From Sinonovacula constricta (lineage: Eukaryota > Mollusca > Bivalvia > Cardiida > Solecurtidae): a stretch of 64,000 nt of DNA. How positions within the stretch are numbered: position 1 is the stretch's first letter; each line of letters begins with the position of its first letter. The position numbers were made by a program, and so were the translations under genes. The notes below the pieces were generated by a model. That model had not been told where the DNA came from, did no database searches, and worked only from the letters and a program-made list of their open reading frames with translations. The DNA lies in assembly GCA_007844125.1 (NCBI GenBank), contig CM017559.1, forward strand, positions 68,650,546-68,714,545. The letters are read 5' to 3'. Shown in pieces: positions 12,826-25,942 of the stretch.

Positions 12826-14458
12826 TTAGCAACACCCACATCCATCAGCAACACCTAGAACCATCAACAACTCAGAGCCATCAACAACACCAGAACCCTC
12901 AGCAACACCCAGAACTTTCAGCAACTCCCATAACCATCAACAACACCCAGAACAATCAGCAACATCCAGAACCATCAACAACATCCAGATGTCAGCAACA
13001 CCCAGAACCATCAGCAACACTCAGAACCATCAGCAACACCCAGAACCATCAGCAACACCCAAAGCCACAGCAACACCTAGAACCATCAGCAACACCTAGA
13101 GCTATCAGCAACACCCAGAACCACCAGCAACACCCAGAGCAATCAGCAACACCCAAAGACATCAGCAACACCTAGAACCATCAGCAACACTGAGCCATCA
13201 GCAACATCCAGAACCATCAGCAACAACCAGAACCATCAACAACACCAAGAACCATCAAAAACACCCATAACCATCAGTAATGCTAAGAACCCTCAGCAAC
13301 ACCCAAAACCATTAGCAACACTCAAAACGATCAGCAACACCCAGAACCATCAGCATCACGCAGAACTATTAGCAACATCCAGAACCGTCAGCAATTCCCA
13401 TAACCATTAGCAACACACAGAACCATCAGCAACATCCAGAACCATCAGCAACACCCAAAACCATCAGCAACACCCAAAACCATCAGCAACACCCAGAACT
13501 GTCAGCAACACCCAAAACCGTCAGCAACACCCAGAACCATCAGCAACACCCAGAACCATCAGCAACACCCAAAACCATTAGCAACACTTAGAACCATCAG
13601 CAACACCCAAAACCATTAGCAACACTCAAAACGATCAGCAACACCCAGAACCATCAGCATCACGCAGAACTATTAGCAACATCCAGAACCGTCAGCAATT
13701 CCCATAACCATTAGCAACACACAGAACCATCAGCAACATCCAGAACCATCAGCAACACCCAAAACCATCAGCAACACCCAAAACCATCAGCAACACCCAG
13801 AACTGTCAGCAACACCCAAAACCGTCAGCAACACCCAGAACCATCAGCAACACCCAGAACCATCAGCAACACCCAAAACCATTAGCAACACTTAGAACCA
13901 TCAGCAACACCCAGAACCATCAGCAACACCCAGAACCATCAGCAACATCCAGAACCATCAGCAATTCCCATAACCATCAGCAACACCCAGAACCATCATC
14001 AACATCCAGAACTGTCAGCAATTCCCATAACCATCAGCAACACCCAGAACCATCAACAACATTCAGAACCATCAGCAACAACCAGAACCATCAGTAATGC
14101 TAAGAACTATCAGCAACATCCAGAACTGTCAGCATCACCTAGAACCATCAGCAACAACCAGAACCATCAGCAACACCCCAAACTATCAGCAACCCCAATA
14201 ACTATTAGCAACATCCAGAACCATCAGCAACACAGAGCCATCAGCAACATCAAAACCATCAGCAACACCCAGAACCATCAGAAACACCCAGAACCATCAG
14301 CAACATCCAGAACCATCAGCAACACAGAGCCATCAGCAACATCAAAACCATCAGCAACACCTCAAGCTATCAGCAACACCCAGAACCATCAACAACACCC
14401 AGAACCATCAACAAAACTGAGCCATCAGCAACATCAAAACCATCAGCAACACACCTTA
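12826..14458. repeat. 19-bp minisatellite (1.6 kb) with a 304-bp duplicated block
   Basis: About 85 copies of a 19-bp unit, cagaaccatcagcaacacc. A distinctive run starting attagcaacactcaaaacga occurs at 13,311 and again at 13,615, an offset of 304 bp (16 units), with the same order of variant units (cagcatcacgcag, gtcagcaattccc) in both. The strand is C/A-rich and G-poor. Confidence 0.97.
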
Positions 14459-15035
14459 ATGGTAGTAAAGAAAGAACCTAAATACAATTTTTGATATTCC
14501 AATATTCTACATGTTCAAATGTAAAAACTGCAACCAATGGACAATGATCATTCAAGTTTGCTACACCATTCCTGTGGAACTCACTCCCATAATCTGCTAG
14601 ATGGTGTACAGATTTTAATACTATTTAAACTCAGATTTCTTTTTTGGATGCTAAAGATTGTAAATGTTCCATTTGTTTACAAAATAAGGCCTGTAGATTT
14701 GTGATTAAAAGTTGATAGGGTAAATTATATTTATAATACCTAAAGTCAGTTGTAAAGGCTCATATGAGCTTATGTTACTTGTTGTAATCTTGCAGACTCA
14801 AAAAAAATGTTATCCTATCCTATCCTAAACCATCAGCAACAGCTAGAACAATCACCACAGACAGAACCAACAACAACACTCTAAATAAAAACCACCATCC
14901 TGTCACGCACTGGGCATCATCACAGGTAACTTTAGCATGAAATTTACAAATTTAACCGGCTTATGTAAATATCATAGGTCCAAAAAAAACGTGTTCTGGT
15001 AGAGTCACACTCTTTGAAGCAGAGGCTGTAACCAA
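14459..15035. other. Gene-free stretch
   Basis: Contains a short (tatcc) run near 14,812 and a few stray units of the preceding array at 14,825-14,880. No gene seen. Confidence 0.45.
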
Positions 15036-15165
15036 GTAGCCGGGTGATAGGGAGAGAATTTGTAAGCGGTCTGGTTAGCTCAGTCGGTAGAGCATCCGCA
15101 CTGTTAGTGAAGGGTCCTGGGTTCGAGTCCCGGACTGGCTGCACATTTTTCTCCCTATGTTACAA
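15036..15165 (+). repeat. tRNA-like SINE unit, copy 1
   Basis: A tRNA-like core of 72 nt (15,069-15,140) with A box TTAGCTCAGTCGG and a perfect B box GGTTCGAGTCC, inside flanks shared with copy 2. The acceptor stem has a mismatch and wobbles and the anticodon stem is imperfect, so it is more likely tRNA-derived than a working tRNA. The flanks atagggagag and tttctccctat are nearly complementary and would pair around the core. This copy's anticodon stem is the poorer of the two. Confidence 0.7.
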
Positions 15166-15289
15166 AGGCGCCCAGCGTAACGACACGCGGTCGTTATAGT
15201 ACTCAAGTGTTTGAGTTGCTTATAAGTTGTATGTATAGCATATGGTCTGTGGAAATTCAAGGATAAATTTCAAGTTGCCCTGGGCGTAT

Positions 15290-15419
15290 GTAGCCGGGTG
15301 ATAGGGAGAGAATGTGTAAGCGGTCCGGTTAGCTCAGTCAGTAGAGCATTCGCCATGTTAGCGAAGGGTCCCGGGTTCGAGTCCCGGACTGGCTGCACAT
15401 TTTTCTCCATATGTTACAA
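15290..15419 (+). repeat. tRNA-like SINE unit, copy 2
   Basis: Second copy 254 bp downstream, tRNA-like core 15,323-15,394. The anticodon stem TTCGC/GCGAA is perfect with the 7-base loop CATGTTA, but the base before the expected anticodon is A, not the near-universal T. The T arm CCGGG/CCCGG is perfect. The acceptor stem has one mismatch and two G-T pairs. A decayed Asn-like tRNA or a SINE head is possible. Confidence 0.7.
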
Positions 15420-16344
15420 CAATAATAATTTTTGTCATTGAATGAAGTTGTAAGCAAGTAATTGAGATTTTGTATTGGTTCTAAATAATTATAGCATATT
15501 TGTTAAGATTTTATCCATAAATGTGAAACATAAAGTACAATAAACTGACTAGATATTTGTTGTGTTGGTCAAAAGGAAAACAAATGTCATCCTTTGTTAT
15601 AATGTCATGTGCACATGATCATATTTAAGTGTCATTTACATAGCTATATGATATATTAACATCAGACTCTCTAATGTTGTATACAGAACAAAATCAATTT
15701 ATTGATTTCAATTATTGTTAGATTATGGGTTTTGTTAAGAAACAGGCAACAAAAGGACTGGGATATATTTTAACAGGTAATTATTCATGACAGGTTCAGT
15801 TTGTCCTCAGGTTCAGTTTAGTGTGACTATGAGGGCTAAACCTTCAAAAGAAACTTTCTAATAGGGTAATTTGAACAAAGAAATCAACAGAAAAGATTAT
15901 TTCATGCTTGTTTTATTGATGAGTTATGGAAGTACTAGAGTGTAGAAGAGAAGTTAATGGGTAACAAAAGCCTACCTGTATGATGAATAGAATTTTTAGA
16001 AAAAACAGCAAAAGCAGAAAGGTTATGAAAAAGTAATTTTGACATTTGGATAATGCAGATGTCATCCATTGTAGAGACTACCTCTAGAATGTCAAATGTC
16101 ATAATAAAGGAACAATATTTTATTACTTAACCTTATTTTTAGGTTTTTATATTTATGTTTTACGTTTATGTGCATTTGTGCTTGGTCATTGTAGAAAGAC
16201 ACAGTTCTAAATGTATTTTTTAACTTTGGTGGCAAGCGTTGGTTTATCTAATGTTTGAAGTTTTCTTTCAGTTATATTTCATACTTCATAAGAATTCAGA
16301 ATTAAAAGAATATTAATTAGAAGTCTGTTTCCTCAAATTATTCT
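15420..16344. other. Gene-free AT-rich stretch
   Basis: No exon, RNA gene or array recognised. Confidence 0.45.
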
Positions 16345-17670
16345 TGGTGGCAAGGATTTTGGATATGAGTCTGTAAGCTGGCCCAATATGTTTATGGAAT
16401 GGAAATTGGGTATAAGTCTGTTAGCTGGCCCAATATGTTTATGGAATGGAAATTGGGTATAAGTCTGTTAGCTGGTCTAATATGTTTATGGAATGGAAAT
16501 TGGGTATAAGTCTGTTAGCTGGTCTAATATGTTTATGGAATGGAAATTGGGTATAAGTCTGTTAGCTGGTCTAATATGTTTATGGAATGGAAATTGGGTA
16601 TAAGTCTGTTAGCTGGCCCAATATGTTTATGGAATGGAAATTGGGTATAAGTCTGTTAGCTGGCCCAATATGTTTATGGAATGGAAATTGGGTATAAGTC
16701 TGTTAGCTGGTCTAATATGTTTATGGAATGGAAATTGGGTATAAGTCTGTTAGCTGGCCCAATATGTTTATAGAAGGGAATTTGGGTATAAGTCCGTTAG
16801 CTGGTCTAATATGTTTATGGAATGGAAATTGGGTATAAGTCTGTTAGCTGGTCTAATATGTTTATGGAATGGAAATTGGGTATAAGTCTGTTAGCTGGTC
16901 TAATATGTTTATGGAATGGAAATTGGGTGTAAGTCTGTTACCTGGCCCAATATGTTTATGGAATGGAAATTGGGTATAAGTCTGTTAGCTGGTCTAATAT
17001 GTTTATGGAATGGAAATTGGGTATAAGTCTGTTAGCTGGTCTAATATGTTTATGGAATGGAAATTGGGTATAAGTCTGTTAGCTGGTCTAATATGTTTAT
17101 GGAATGGAAATTGGGCATAAGTCTGTTAGCTGGTCTAATATGTTTATGGAATGGAAATTGGGTATAAGTCTGTTAGCTGGTCTAATATGTTTATGGAATG
17201 GAAATTGGGTATAAGTCTGTTAGCTGGTCTAATATGTTTATGGAATGGAAATTGGGTATAAGTCTGTTAGCTGGTCTAATATGTTTATGGAATGGAAATT
17301 GGGTATAAGTTTGTTAGCTGGCCCAATATGTTTATGGAATGGAAATTGGGTATAAGTCTGTTAGCTGGCCCAATATGTTTATGGAATGGAAATTGGGTAT
17401 AAGTCTGTTAGCTGGTCTAATATGTTTATGGAATGGAAATTGGGTATAAGTCTGTTAGCTGGCCCAATATGTTTATGGAAGGGAATTTGGGTATAAGTCT
17501 GTTAGCTGGCCTAATATGTTTATGGAAGGGAATTTGGGTATAAGTCTGTAAGATAACTTAAAATGTTTATGGAAAGGCAATTGGGTATTAGTCTGTAAGC
17601 TGGCCTAATATGTTTATGGAATGGAAATTGGGTATCAGTTTTAAGGTAGCCTAATATGTTTATCTTGAAT
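16345..17670. repeat. 47-bp minisatellite (1.3 kb)
   Basis: About 28 copies of a 47-bp unit containing gtctgttagctggcccaat or ...ctggtctaat, then atgtttatggaatgg and aaattgggtataa. Central copies are nearly identical and the last three are diverged, which is the usual pattern of unequal exchange in the middle of an array. Confidence 0.97.
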
Positions 17671-18650
17671 CTAATATGTAATCTTTATGAACATTTGATT
17701 AGATAACTGGGAAACCTTCTTTCAAGCCAGGAATAGTAACAATATAATTTTTTCAAAATCAGGTCACAGCAAAAGAATCACTAGCATATATGTTTTGCAC
17801 TGTTTACAATTAAACGACCAGTGAATATTGAATACAAAGGTATTCAGAGTCTCCACTGAAGGGATTTGCTGCTCAGAGGGATAATGTTACAAGAATTAAA
17901 ACTTGTTCTATGTACACTGTTCTCACCATGCATGAAGAACGAACAATAGCTTGTATAGAGTGTAGAGTATAAGCCTATGTTTACATTCCAAATATTTCAA
18001 TCACTTAGTTCTTATCCCCCAATTAGAACTATGTCAACAGATAGAGCCATTAATATACACCTTTACCATAATTAGATCATGATATCATTCACAAGTATAT
18101 TATAGCTGTCCTTGACGTCCCTTGGCTAGATAGTCATTTTAAAGGAGATTTCAAGATTTATCATCCCATGCATAAATGACAAACTTATATTGAATGTGTG
18201 ATTTTTATATTGCATAATAAGAGCATACTCATTCTGTGAAATTTCCTTATAAACCCATAACTGGTTTATGAAACGTGGTAAACTTAGGCAGGATAATGCA
18301 ATAAAGGCAGCACTAAAGATCAGCTGTGGTGGTGCTTGTCACAGCAAAGGCAGTAGTAAAATTAGATAATCTCTATATTAAGTCAGTTATTATCAACATT
18401 TTTAAAAACACTAACTATAAGATATCTAGCATAAAAGGCAGTACTTTGCAATATTAGAAGTAAGCATTGAAGTGTCCATTTGATTAGAAATACATATAAT
18501 TGACACAATTAAGGTCTGTCCAGGTATTGTTAGTAGAGGGATACACTATACATGTTGGATGATCTCCAAAGTGTTTCATCCAGGCCTTGCACCTACACAA
18601 TAAGGGGTCACTGAGTCAGAGGAGTTATATGTCTGCAACTCCCCTCTCAT
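17671..18650. other. Gene-free stretch
   Basis: No exon, RNA gene or array recognised. Confidence 0.45.
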
Positions 18651-18654
18651 CCAT

Positions 18655-19225
18655 AGTTACCCTTGTCTATCATCCATAGGTGCTATTGCCTATCATCCAT
18701 AAGTGCCCCTGTCCATCATCTATAAGTGTCCCTGCCCATCATCCATAAGTACCCCTGCCTATCATCCATAAGTACCCCTGCCTATCATCTATAAGTACCC
18801 CTGCCTATCATCCATAAGTACCCCTGCCTATCATCCATAAGTACCCCTGCCTATCATCTATAAGTGCCCCTGCCTATCATCCATAAGTACCCCTGCCCAT
18901 CATCCATAAGTACCCCTGCCTATCATCTATAAGTACCCCTGCCTATCATCCATAAGTACCCCTGCCTATCACCCATAAGTGCCCCTGCCCATCACCCATA
19001 AGTGCCCCAGCCTATAATCCATAAGTGCCCCTGCCTATAATCCATAAGTGCCCCCAGCCTATAATCCATAAGTGCCCCTGCCTATAATCCATAAGTACCC
19101 CTGCCTATAATCCATAAGTGCCCCAGCCTATAATCCATAGTGCCCCAGTCTATAATCCATAAGTGCCACTGCCTATAATCCATAAGTGCCCCTGCCCATC
19201 ATCCATAGATGTCCCTGCCCTTTTG
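18655..19225. repeat. 23-bp minisatellite
   Basis: About 24 copies of a 23-bp unit, catccataagtacccctg preceded by cctat. The left part is mostly tacccctgcctatca; the right part is mostly tgcccctgcctataa, so two subfamilies occupy different halves of the array. Confidence 0.95.
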
Positions 19226-21066
19226 TCCAGAAGTGCCCAGAGAAACAGATCGAGAAGCAGCTTTAGCAGGTGGTAATGAGTAGTAGAGAAATTTTAGGCT
19301 TTTTTATTGTTCTGATGATATATGTTACAGCAACAACAGTTATATATATACTGACGAAAAATCCTAAATTTGTCAACCAAAAACTAAGTGACATACCATG
19401 TGAAGGGGTGTGTAAGCTATTCTCTCACAGTAGTTGGTATAGTCCAGATATCACCGATGTCCCTTAGTCACGTCTTCTGTCAATCATACAACATCACAGC
19501 ATCAACAAACATTCGAAACATTCCACAATGTTGTCACTGACACCTCAACTATCCATGCCTCCACGAAATCACTGCAGACAAACAAATGATTAAAATACAC
19601 AAATCACACAGATAGTTGAATGAAAAACTATACACTACATTACATCCATGTGGTTGTCTAAGTATAATCCCTAATCTCTGTCTGCTCGTATAATAGCCAG
19701 TCTATGTGAACATGTACAGTGTTGCAGAGACTTTGAAAATGACTTTTCTACAATTAGTTTACTCCCAACTACAGGTAGAAAATAAGGTTAAGCTTGTAGC
19801 CCTGCACTGTAATTTAGGACTATGTATTGTTTAAGAGGGCTAATGTAGTATGAGCCAGGGTGTATACTGTGAAACATTCCTTGAATGGCTAACTTTGAAT
19901 TTATGTTCATTGATGGGTGAACATTTACTCTTTACCTGCTATGCAAGCACATGATCATCAGACTAAGGCAAAAAGTGTAAATCCAGATCGACCACGCTCC
20001 ACTGGGAGCTGCCCAGTACGGTTCTGTGCCATTTGCTGCTTCATTTTGTGTTACCTATGTATCAGGTTGTGAGCAGCTTACAACAATGTTAGTATTGGTT
20101 ATTGATCAATGTAGCACAATAAGGGTCCATGCATATAGGTGTTGATTACAGTCTAAGGGTATGGGTAACAAATGTAAGCCCTCTGATATAATAAGGCCTG
20201 TTGATAGGCATCAGAATGGCCTTTATTTGTACAGAGATCATAAATCTACAAGTAGTAGAGGCTGTCATCAGTAAGCAAGAGATTTTTATCTTGTCAATCT
20301 ATGGTTGCTTAACATCTATACACTTTAGTCTGTTTTCTTGTTTGTTAGTGGAGTTTATTGCTCTCCTAACAATATTTCGGTCATCCTCAGATAATGTTAA
20401 CTTGATGGCTATGCATGCCTGACAGGATACCTTATTTAGTCACATCCTCCCATCACTGACCAGTCTTGGTACTGATAAGTACTGCCCTAGTAACTGCCCT
20501 GATAACTGATAGAGCGTTTATCAAAAAAACATGTAGCTTGAGTTTTCATGTCAATCCCCGTTTTGCTTGTAATATAAATGGCTTGTATGATAGGCATTGG
20601 AAAACTTTCTAAATATGTACCACTTTCACAACCTTTGTGTGTTACAGTTCTGGAAATATAAGCAGTAGGCTTTTTCTGTACGTAAACCTGACCCACCACC
20701 TTCTGTTCTAATCATGTGATCAATCTCATAGTCTGAAAAATGTGATGAATATTTGTTCAAAGATGTATATGTACATATATGTACATACAGAGCTGGATCA
20801 AAACACCCAAATATCAACCCAAATATTTAATCTATAGTTAATATGTGAGTAATTTTTTTGCTGTCGTAAATACAGAAGACTAAGTTGTTTTCATTATTTA
20901 GATTACCACTGAACTGCACAACCAAATCAGTTTATTTTATGTTTTCAGTTTTGTCCTAGGTTGCATTATGTTATATAACTACTGTTATCATTAGTCTGCT
21001 TTGTAAACCTAGGCAACATTTTAAATATGGGTATATTACTATATGTATGCTGTATAGATACATATT
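19226..21066. other. Gene-free stretch with one dispersed-repeat copy
   Basis: At 19,965-20,040 lies a copy of the dispersed repeat family (aaaagtgtaaatccagatcg, then cactgggagctg and catttgctgctt). Otherwise only short random reading frames. Confidence 0.5.
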
Positions 21067-21267
21067 CAGGGTTGTCATTAGGAGGCGGCTAATTTGACCG
21101 TCTCAAATGAAAATCGGGCTGCCTCAAATTTGAAGAAAAAAAAAAAAATTGGTCAAGAGCATTCTCCCGGACCCCCCTAGCAGCGCTTCGTGCCTTTGGC
21201 ACTCACATAGCCTAGCCTGCTCAAAAGATAATTGAGCCTGCTCATAATATTTCTAGTGACAACCCTG
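21067..21267. mobile_element. 201-bp MITE-like element with TIRs and 6-bp target duplication
   Basis: Left end cagggttgtcattagga and the complement of the right end, cagggttgtcactaga, form TIRs of about 16 bp with one difference. The flanks catatt (21,061-21,066) and catatt (21,268-21,273) match exactly. The interior has a poly-A run and cggacccccctagcagcgc. TIRs starting CAGGG recall hAT-type elements, but those usually make 8-bp duplications, so the superfamily is open. Confidence 0.75.
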
Positions 21268-22301
21268 CATATTATTAATGTATTTGTGCTATATTCATTT
21301 AAATTATATTAAATTGGGGATCAACATTCTTTATTTGTTTGTATATGCAACTTTTATCTTATAATTAAGGAATTCATTTCAGAACAGCATATTTTATGTA
21401 CATAAACAACACGAAAGACAAGTGAGTGTTTAAATGACAATTATTTTCTTTCAAAGAGTAAGGTCAGTTTTGTATAAACAACATCTGTCTGCCATTTGTT
21501 TGAAGCAATTAACATGAAAGTAAAACTTGCTGTGCAAGATGTATAGTTTTATTAACAAGGCCAGCACATTAATGACCAAGTATTTTTACATGTACATTGA
21601 TAAACTATGTTGTAGTTCTATTTATATACCATTAAACTACATTGATCAATCTGTGGTGTAGTTCAGTTGTTTCAGCTACATTGAAATGTGTAAATATAGT
21701 TAAACTCAATTGTCTTAAATACAATGATTAGTCTACATGTACTCTGTAGTTAAATGCAATTTCTTCGTCACCATTAATTTGTTTAGTTTTTTAATCTTAT
21801 TGTACCAACTGTATCAATTACATACTATAGGGTAGTTAAATTCAATAGTAAATTATTACAAATGTATAGACAATTCATTAAGTTGTAACTTCATCAATTA
21901 ATCTCGTCTGTTATTCAATTTGTGGTCTCCACAGACCTAGGAACATAAACATGATTAAAGTCTCTACATGCTCAAACCAACAAAATTCACAATAAATGAA
22001 CTAATTATGATTAATTCATCTTTGCTCAGGGTAGACAACCTGTCTACACGTTCCCATGGTGACTAATAGTTAGGTTAATAAAACAACACATTGTTGTAAA
22101 CATCTGGATATTATAAATAACAAACCAAAACAGACAGCAATGTTTAAAATATATATTTATTTGAGAGAATATTACATTTATTGAATTTTGTTATCATTTA
22201 ACAATAACATGTGCACATTTCATGACATAACATTGACAGATTTGACTTGGACTGTTGAGCATTTATCAAGGTAAATAATTGAAAGGGGATGAAAAAATAT
22301 A
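21268..22301. other. Gene-free AT-rich stretch
   Basis: No exon, RNA gene or array recognised. Confidence 0.45.
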
Positions 22302-22508
22302 TCAAAGTACCATGTTTAATCCAAAGAAACAGCAAATATATCAAAGTACCATGACTGTTTAATCCAAAGAAACATCAGCAAATATATCAAAGTACCATGT
22401 TTAATCCAAAGAAACATCAGCAAATATATCAAAGTACCATGTTTAATCCAAAGAAACATCAGCAAATATATCAAAGTACCATGTTTAATCCAAAGAAACA
22501 TCAGCAAA
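22302..22508. repeat. 42-bp minisatellite
   Basis: About five copies of a 42-bp unit with atatatcaaagtaccatg and tttaatccaaagaaacatca. The last copies are almost identical; one copy has a short insertion (actg). Confidence 0.95.
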
Positions 22509-23150
22509 TTAAACAAGATCTTTATTAAAACATGTTAAACCCTTAGCTTGCTTTTTTTTTTAAAAAAACCCATGCTATATAATCTGTTGTTGTTTTTTTT
22601 GCTTAAAAATTGTACATGTTTTATGTCAGGGTTGATATACTTATAATCATAAACTGAGCAGCAAATAGTGCAGATCCTGATCAAACAGCTTCCTGCAGGG
22701 AGATATGGATTTAAACTATTTTTCAGAGCCTTATATATATATATGTGAGTGAATAGAGTTAAAATTGTCCAAGGTAAGACATTAAAAAGTCCAAAATTAA
22801 ATGGAAATCATATTGCATTCTGATGCTGTAAAAACACTGACTGGAAAAAAAAAATACTTTGTTTACCCTGAACTGACAACCAAAACTATATCCAGACAAA
22901 TGTAAATGTAAATTAAAAAAAAACTTTAGAAATACAGTGTATGTAAAATGAGTTTTGTTAAAGGTGGTATATGACAGTTGGGACCATTATCGTTTACTCA
23001 TGCAACCAAATAAATTATAGTTACCTGAAAAGATCTAGGGAAATGCTATTTATTGGTGCCCCACATCCATGTGGAAATTAAAGCCCACTTGCCATTAAAA
23101 ACATGTATTTTCTTTCTGAGCCAGGCTGCACAGTTAGCTATTTTTAAACT
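22509..23150. other. Gene-free stretch with one dispersed-repeat copy
   Basis: A minus-strand copy of the dispersed repeat lies at about 22,655-22,715 (gcagcaaatagtgcagatcc then tgatcaaacagcttcc). A short (at) run at 22,735. No gene. Confidence 0.5.
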
Positions 23151-23159
23151 AAGACTAGA

Positions 23160-23885
23160 ACTCCACGAGTCGGATGTGTCGCTTGACGAAAATTTTGTTA
23201 GTCAACATAAAAATTGTTAATTAGTTTTTTGTTGTACAGATATTAGCAATGTATTTGCACATAATTCAAATATAAAATAACCTTTTAATTGTCTCATTGC
23301 AAAAAACATGCACAACAAGTTACGCCCTTCGCAAGAAATGCACTAAAAATCAATCAAAGGGGAATAACTAAAAAACGGAAGAAGGTAGAGTTACCATTCT
23401 TGTGCGCTGCACTTCGATTCATTGCCAGAAACATGCATACCAAGTTTGGAGTCATTTGGACCTACAGTGACAAAGTTAGGCTCCTGACAAGAAATGCCCT
23501 ATAAAATCAATCAAAGGGGACTAACTTAAAAACAGAAGACGGTAGAGTTACCGTTCTTATGCACTTTGAGTCATTACCAGAAACATGCATACCAAGTTTG
23601 AAGTCATTTGGACCTACGGTGACAAAGTTTCACTCCGGACGAGAAATGCTCTATAAAAATCAAACAAAGGAAAATAATTCAAAAATGGAACAAGGTAGAG
23701 TTATGGTTCTTGTGCGCTGCACTTTGAGTCATTGCCATAAACATGCACACCAAGTTTGGAGTCATTTGGACCTACGGTGACAAAGTAGGGCTTTGAACAA
23801 GGAAATATGGACGCCGCGGATGCGTCCACCGCCGCCAACAAAGTAATCCCTATATGTCGCCTAGTCAGGCGACACGAAAACCACA
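23160..23885. repeat. Degenerate interspersed repeat with internal 155-bp tandem
   Basis: Three and a half copies of a unit of about 155 bp: agtcatttggacctac recurs near 23,449, 23,603 and 23,759, each with agaaacatgca.accaagttt before it and gaaatgc..tataaaa after it. The block starts near gtgtcgcttgac and ends near gtcaggcgacac, roughly complementary, which hints at a TIR element. Confidence 0.65.
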
Positions 23886-24570
23886 TCACCATTCACTTTT
23901 GAGATCATGTTACATAATCACCTCGACAATCAGCTCTTACATCAGTATCTATTTTTAGCTGAAATCCCCCATCATGCTTATTTATACATTTGGAAACAAA
24001 GGACATATTTTATGATTTTTGCCATCGTATAATTGAGGTAAAGTTATAAACAGCCTTTACTTAAACAAAAGTACAAGTTTGTGATACAATTATGCACAAA
24101 TTCCCCAGAACATGGGTAAGATGTTTTATATGTATTAGATACAGGCAAACTGTTAGATACTACCTTTAAATCAACTAATGAAGATTGACATAATGTCCAA
24201 CTAGAAAACGAGTGCAAACAAAAACATCCAATACAATGACTTGGATAGAATCTGTTGTGAAAATGTAAATAAAACAAAAAACAAAAGACAAAAAATAAAT
24301 AATCAGAAAAGAAAACAAATGAAAAAAGATGACAGATCAGGTTATATACACTTTCTATTCTCCTTTTTTTATGATTATTAAAATTGTGAAATCATTACGT
24401 AGAACTCAAACAATTGTCACTTCATCACAAAAAATAAAAACAAAAACATGAGTCAGTTATGTAAATGCAACAAACAGTCATGTAAATGCTATGTAAATAA
24501 AGGAAAAGCAAAGGATTTCAGAAGATGTAGCAGTTTTATGACATAATAACATGTGGTTCTTTGTTATCTA
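23886..24570. other. Gene-free AT-rich stretch
   Basis: A-rich plus strand, no exon or RNA gene recognised. Confidence 0.45.
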
Positions 24571-25942
24571 TTTATTGTTTGCAATCACAGAATGCAAATG
24601 TACAAATTCTAAATGTTAAATAAAAGTAATGGTGAGGATTGAACATGCTTACCATTTTCACATTTTTTGTTATTAAGAGCAGTCTGTTTAAAATAAGAAA
24701 AAAAAAATAACTGACAGAATTCCACAACACATTTTATGATAAACTATAAATGTAAGAGATACAGCAGATGATTATTTGGCCACAAGACTAAATTTGATCT
24801 AACGATACAATAATATCATGCCAATGCTACAATAAATAATTTCAGATTTCATAACAAATTGCACACAAGGAGGAAGCCAATCAAATCTCAATTGTTTAGC
24901 TCATAATGTACTGGCCAAATGTTACATACATGATCATGTTCATATCTCCAGGTCAACTTTAATTACAAAATGTTACATACATGATCATGTTCATATCTCC
25001 AGGTCAACTTTAATTACAAAATGTTACAAGACAACAAAACAATTATTTCTTGCTCACTGTTTTTTGCAAGTTACAGGTATAATAAATAACTACAGATAAG
25101 GTGGGTAACATACCAATACAAAACAATAGGACAAGAATAACTAGTGACTAGAAAAGTATTAATATATGTGAACATCAACGTGGTAAATAGGAGTGTAATT
25201 AACCTTTCCCAAGAAGAAGATCTGATGTTTTGTTTGCTAACATACAATCAGCATCAGTGGAGATGGCTTCATTAGTAAGTGTGCTTTCAGTGACCTGTAC
25301 AAGTTACTGTGCTGTTCATTACATACTACAGTAATGGTTATTTTTCAGGTTTAAATGAACCTACATCTCAGATATTGTATTAGTGAAAACTATTGTAAAG
25401 ATTAGGCTATGTAAAAACAAGGATAGAAGAAACATAAATAGATTTGAGTTATGTTGACTAATTATCTGCCAAAATAAAGTATGTGTAGTGTAGATACTAA
25501 ACGGTATAAAATACAAATAATAGTAGGAAATTCTTCATGAACTGTGAAACTTGGTATGAGGCTAAAGCAACATTAAAACAATAATTATTAACAGTTTATG
25601 AAGTGTTCTAGTTTCTTTTAACTAAGCAAAAGCAGCAAAATACAATACCAACTCTCTATTATAGTGGTCCATTTTTGTTGTTTGCCATTTTGTTGTTTTA
25701 ATAAAGAAGGTGAATTTATAATTATGTAATAATGATACAATGAGAACACATCATCAATGTCTTTCATTCTGCTTGAGTTCATCAATATGTGTTATTTTTT
25801 CACTTAAAAAAACTTCACTAAGATGAATGTCCTGCCTTTCATCATAGGACACTTAAACGGATGACATTTCAACAAAAGCCACTCCTTTTGTAACCAAGGA
25901 GTGATGTGCCAAATTGCTGTCTGTAGATTTTTTGATACCATG
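24571..25942 (-). other. Likely 3' untranslated region of the PDZ gene
   Basis: No reading frame of note follows the stop. The first AATAAA on the minus strand that I find is at 24,576-24,571, which would give a UTR of about 1.4 kb; earlier ATTAAA variants also exist. The stretch contains a 51-bp direct duplication at 24,917-25,020. The end of the transcript is inferred only. Confidence 0.3.
24917..25020. repeat. 51-bp direct duplication
   Basis: Two adjacent, identical copies containing gttacatacatgatcatgtt and ccaggtcaactttaattac. The perfect identity points to a recent duplication. Confidence 0.9.

Noticed and set aside
12738..13175. 145-codon Gln/His/Pro/Thr-rich frame at the start of the 19-bp array
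   Set aside because: Arises from the repeat (57-bp frame cycle); ends as soon as an array variant introduces a stop.
15069..15140. Functional tRNA gene
   Set aside because: Acceptor-stem mismatch, poor anticodon stem, an abnormal base before the anticodon, and flanks duplicated with a second copy point to a tRNA-derived repeat.
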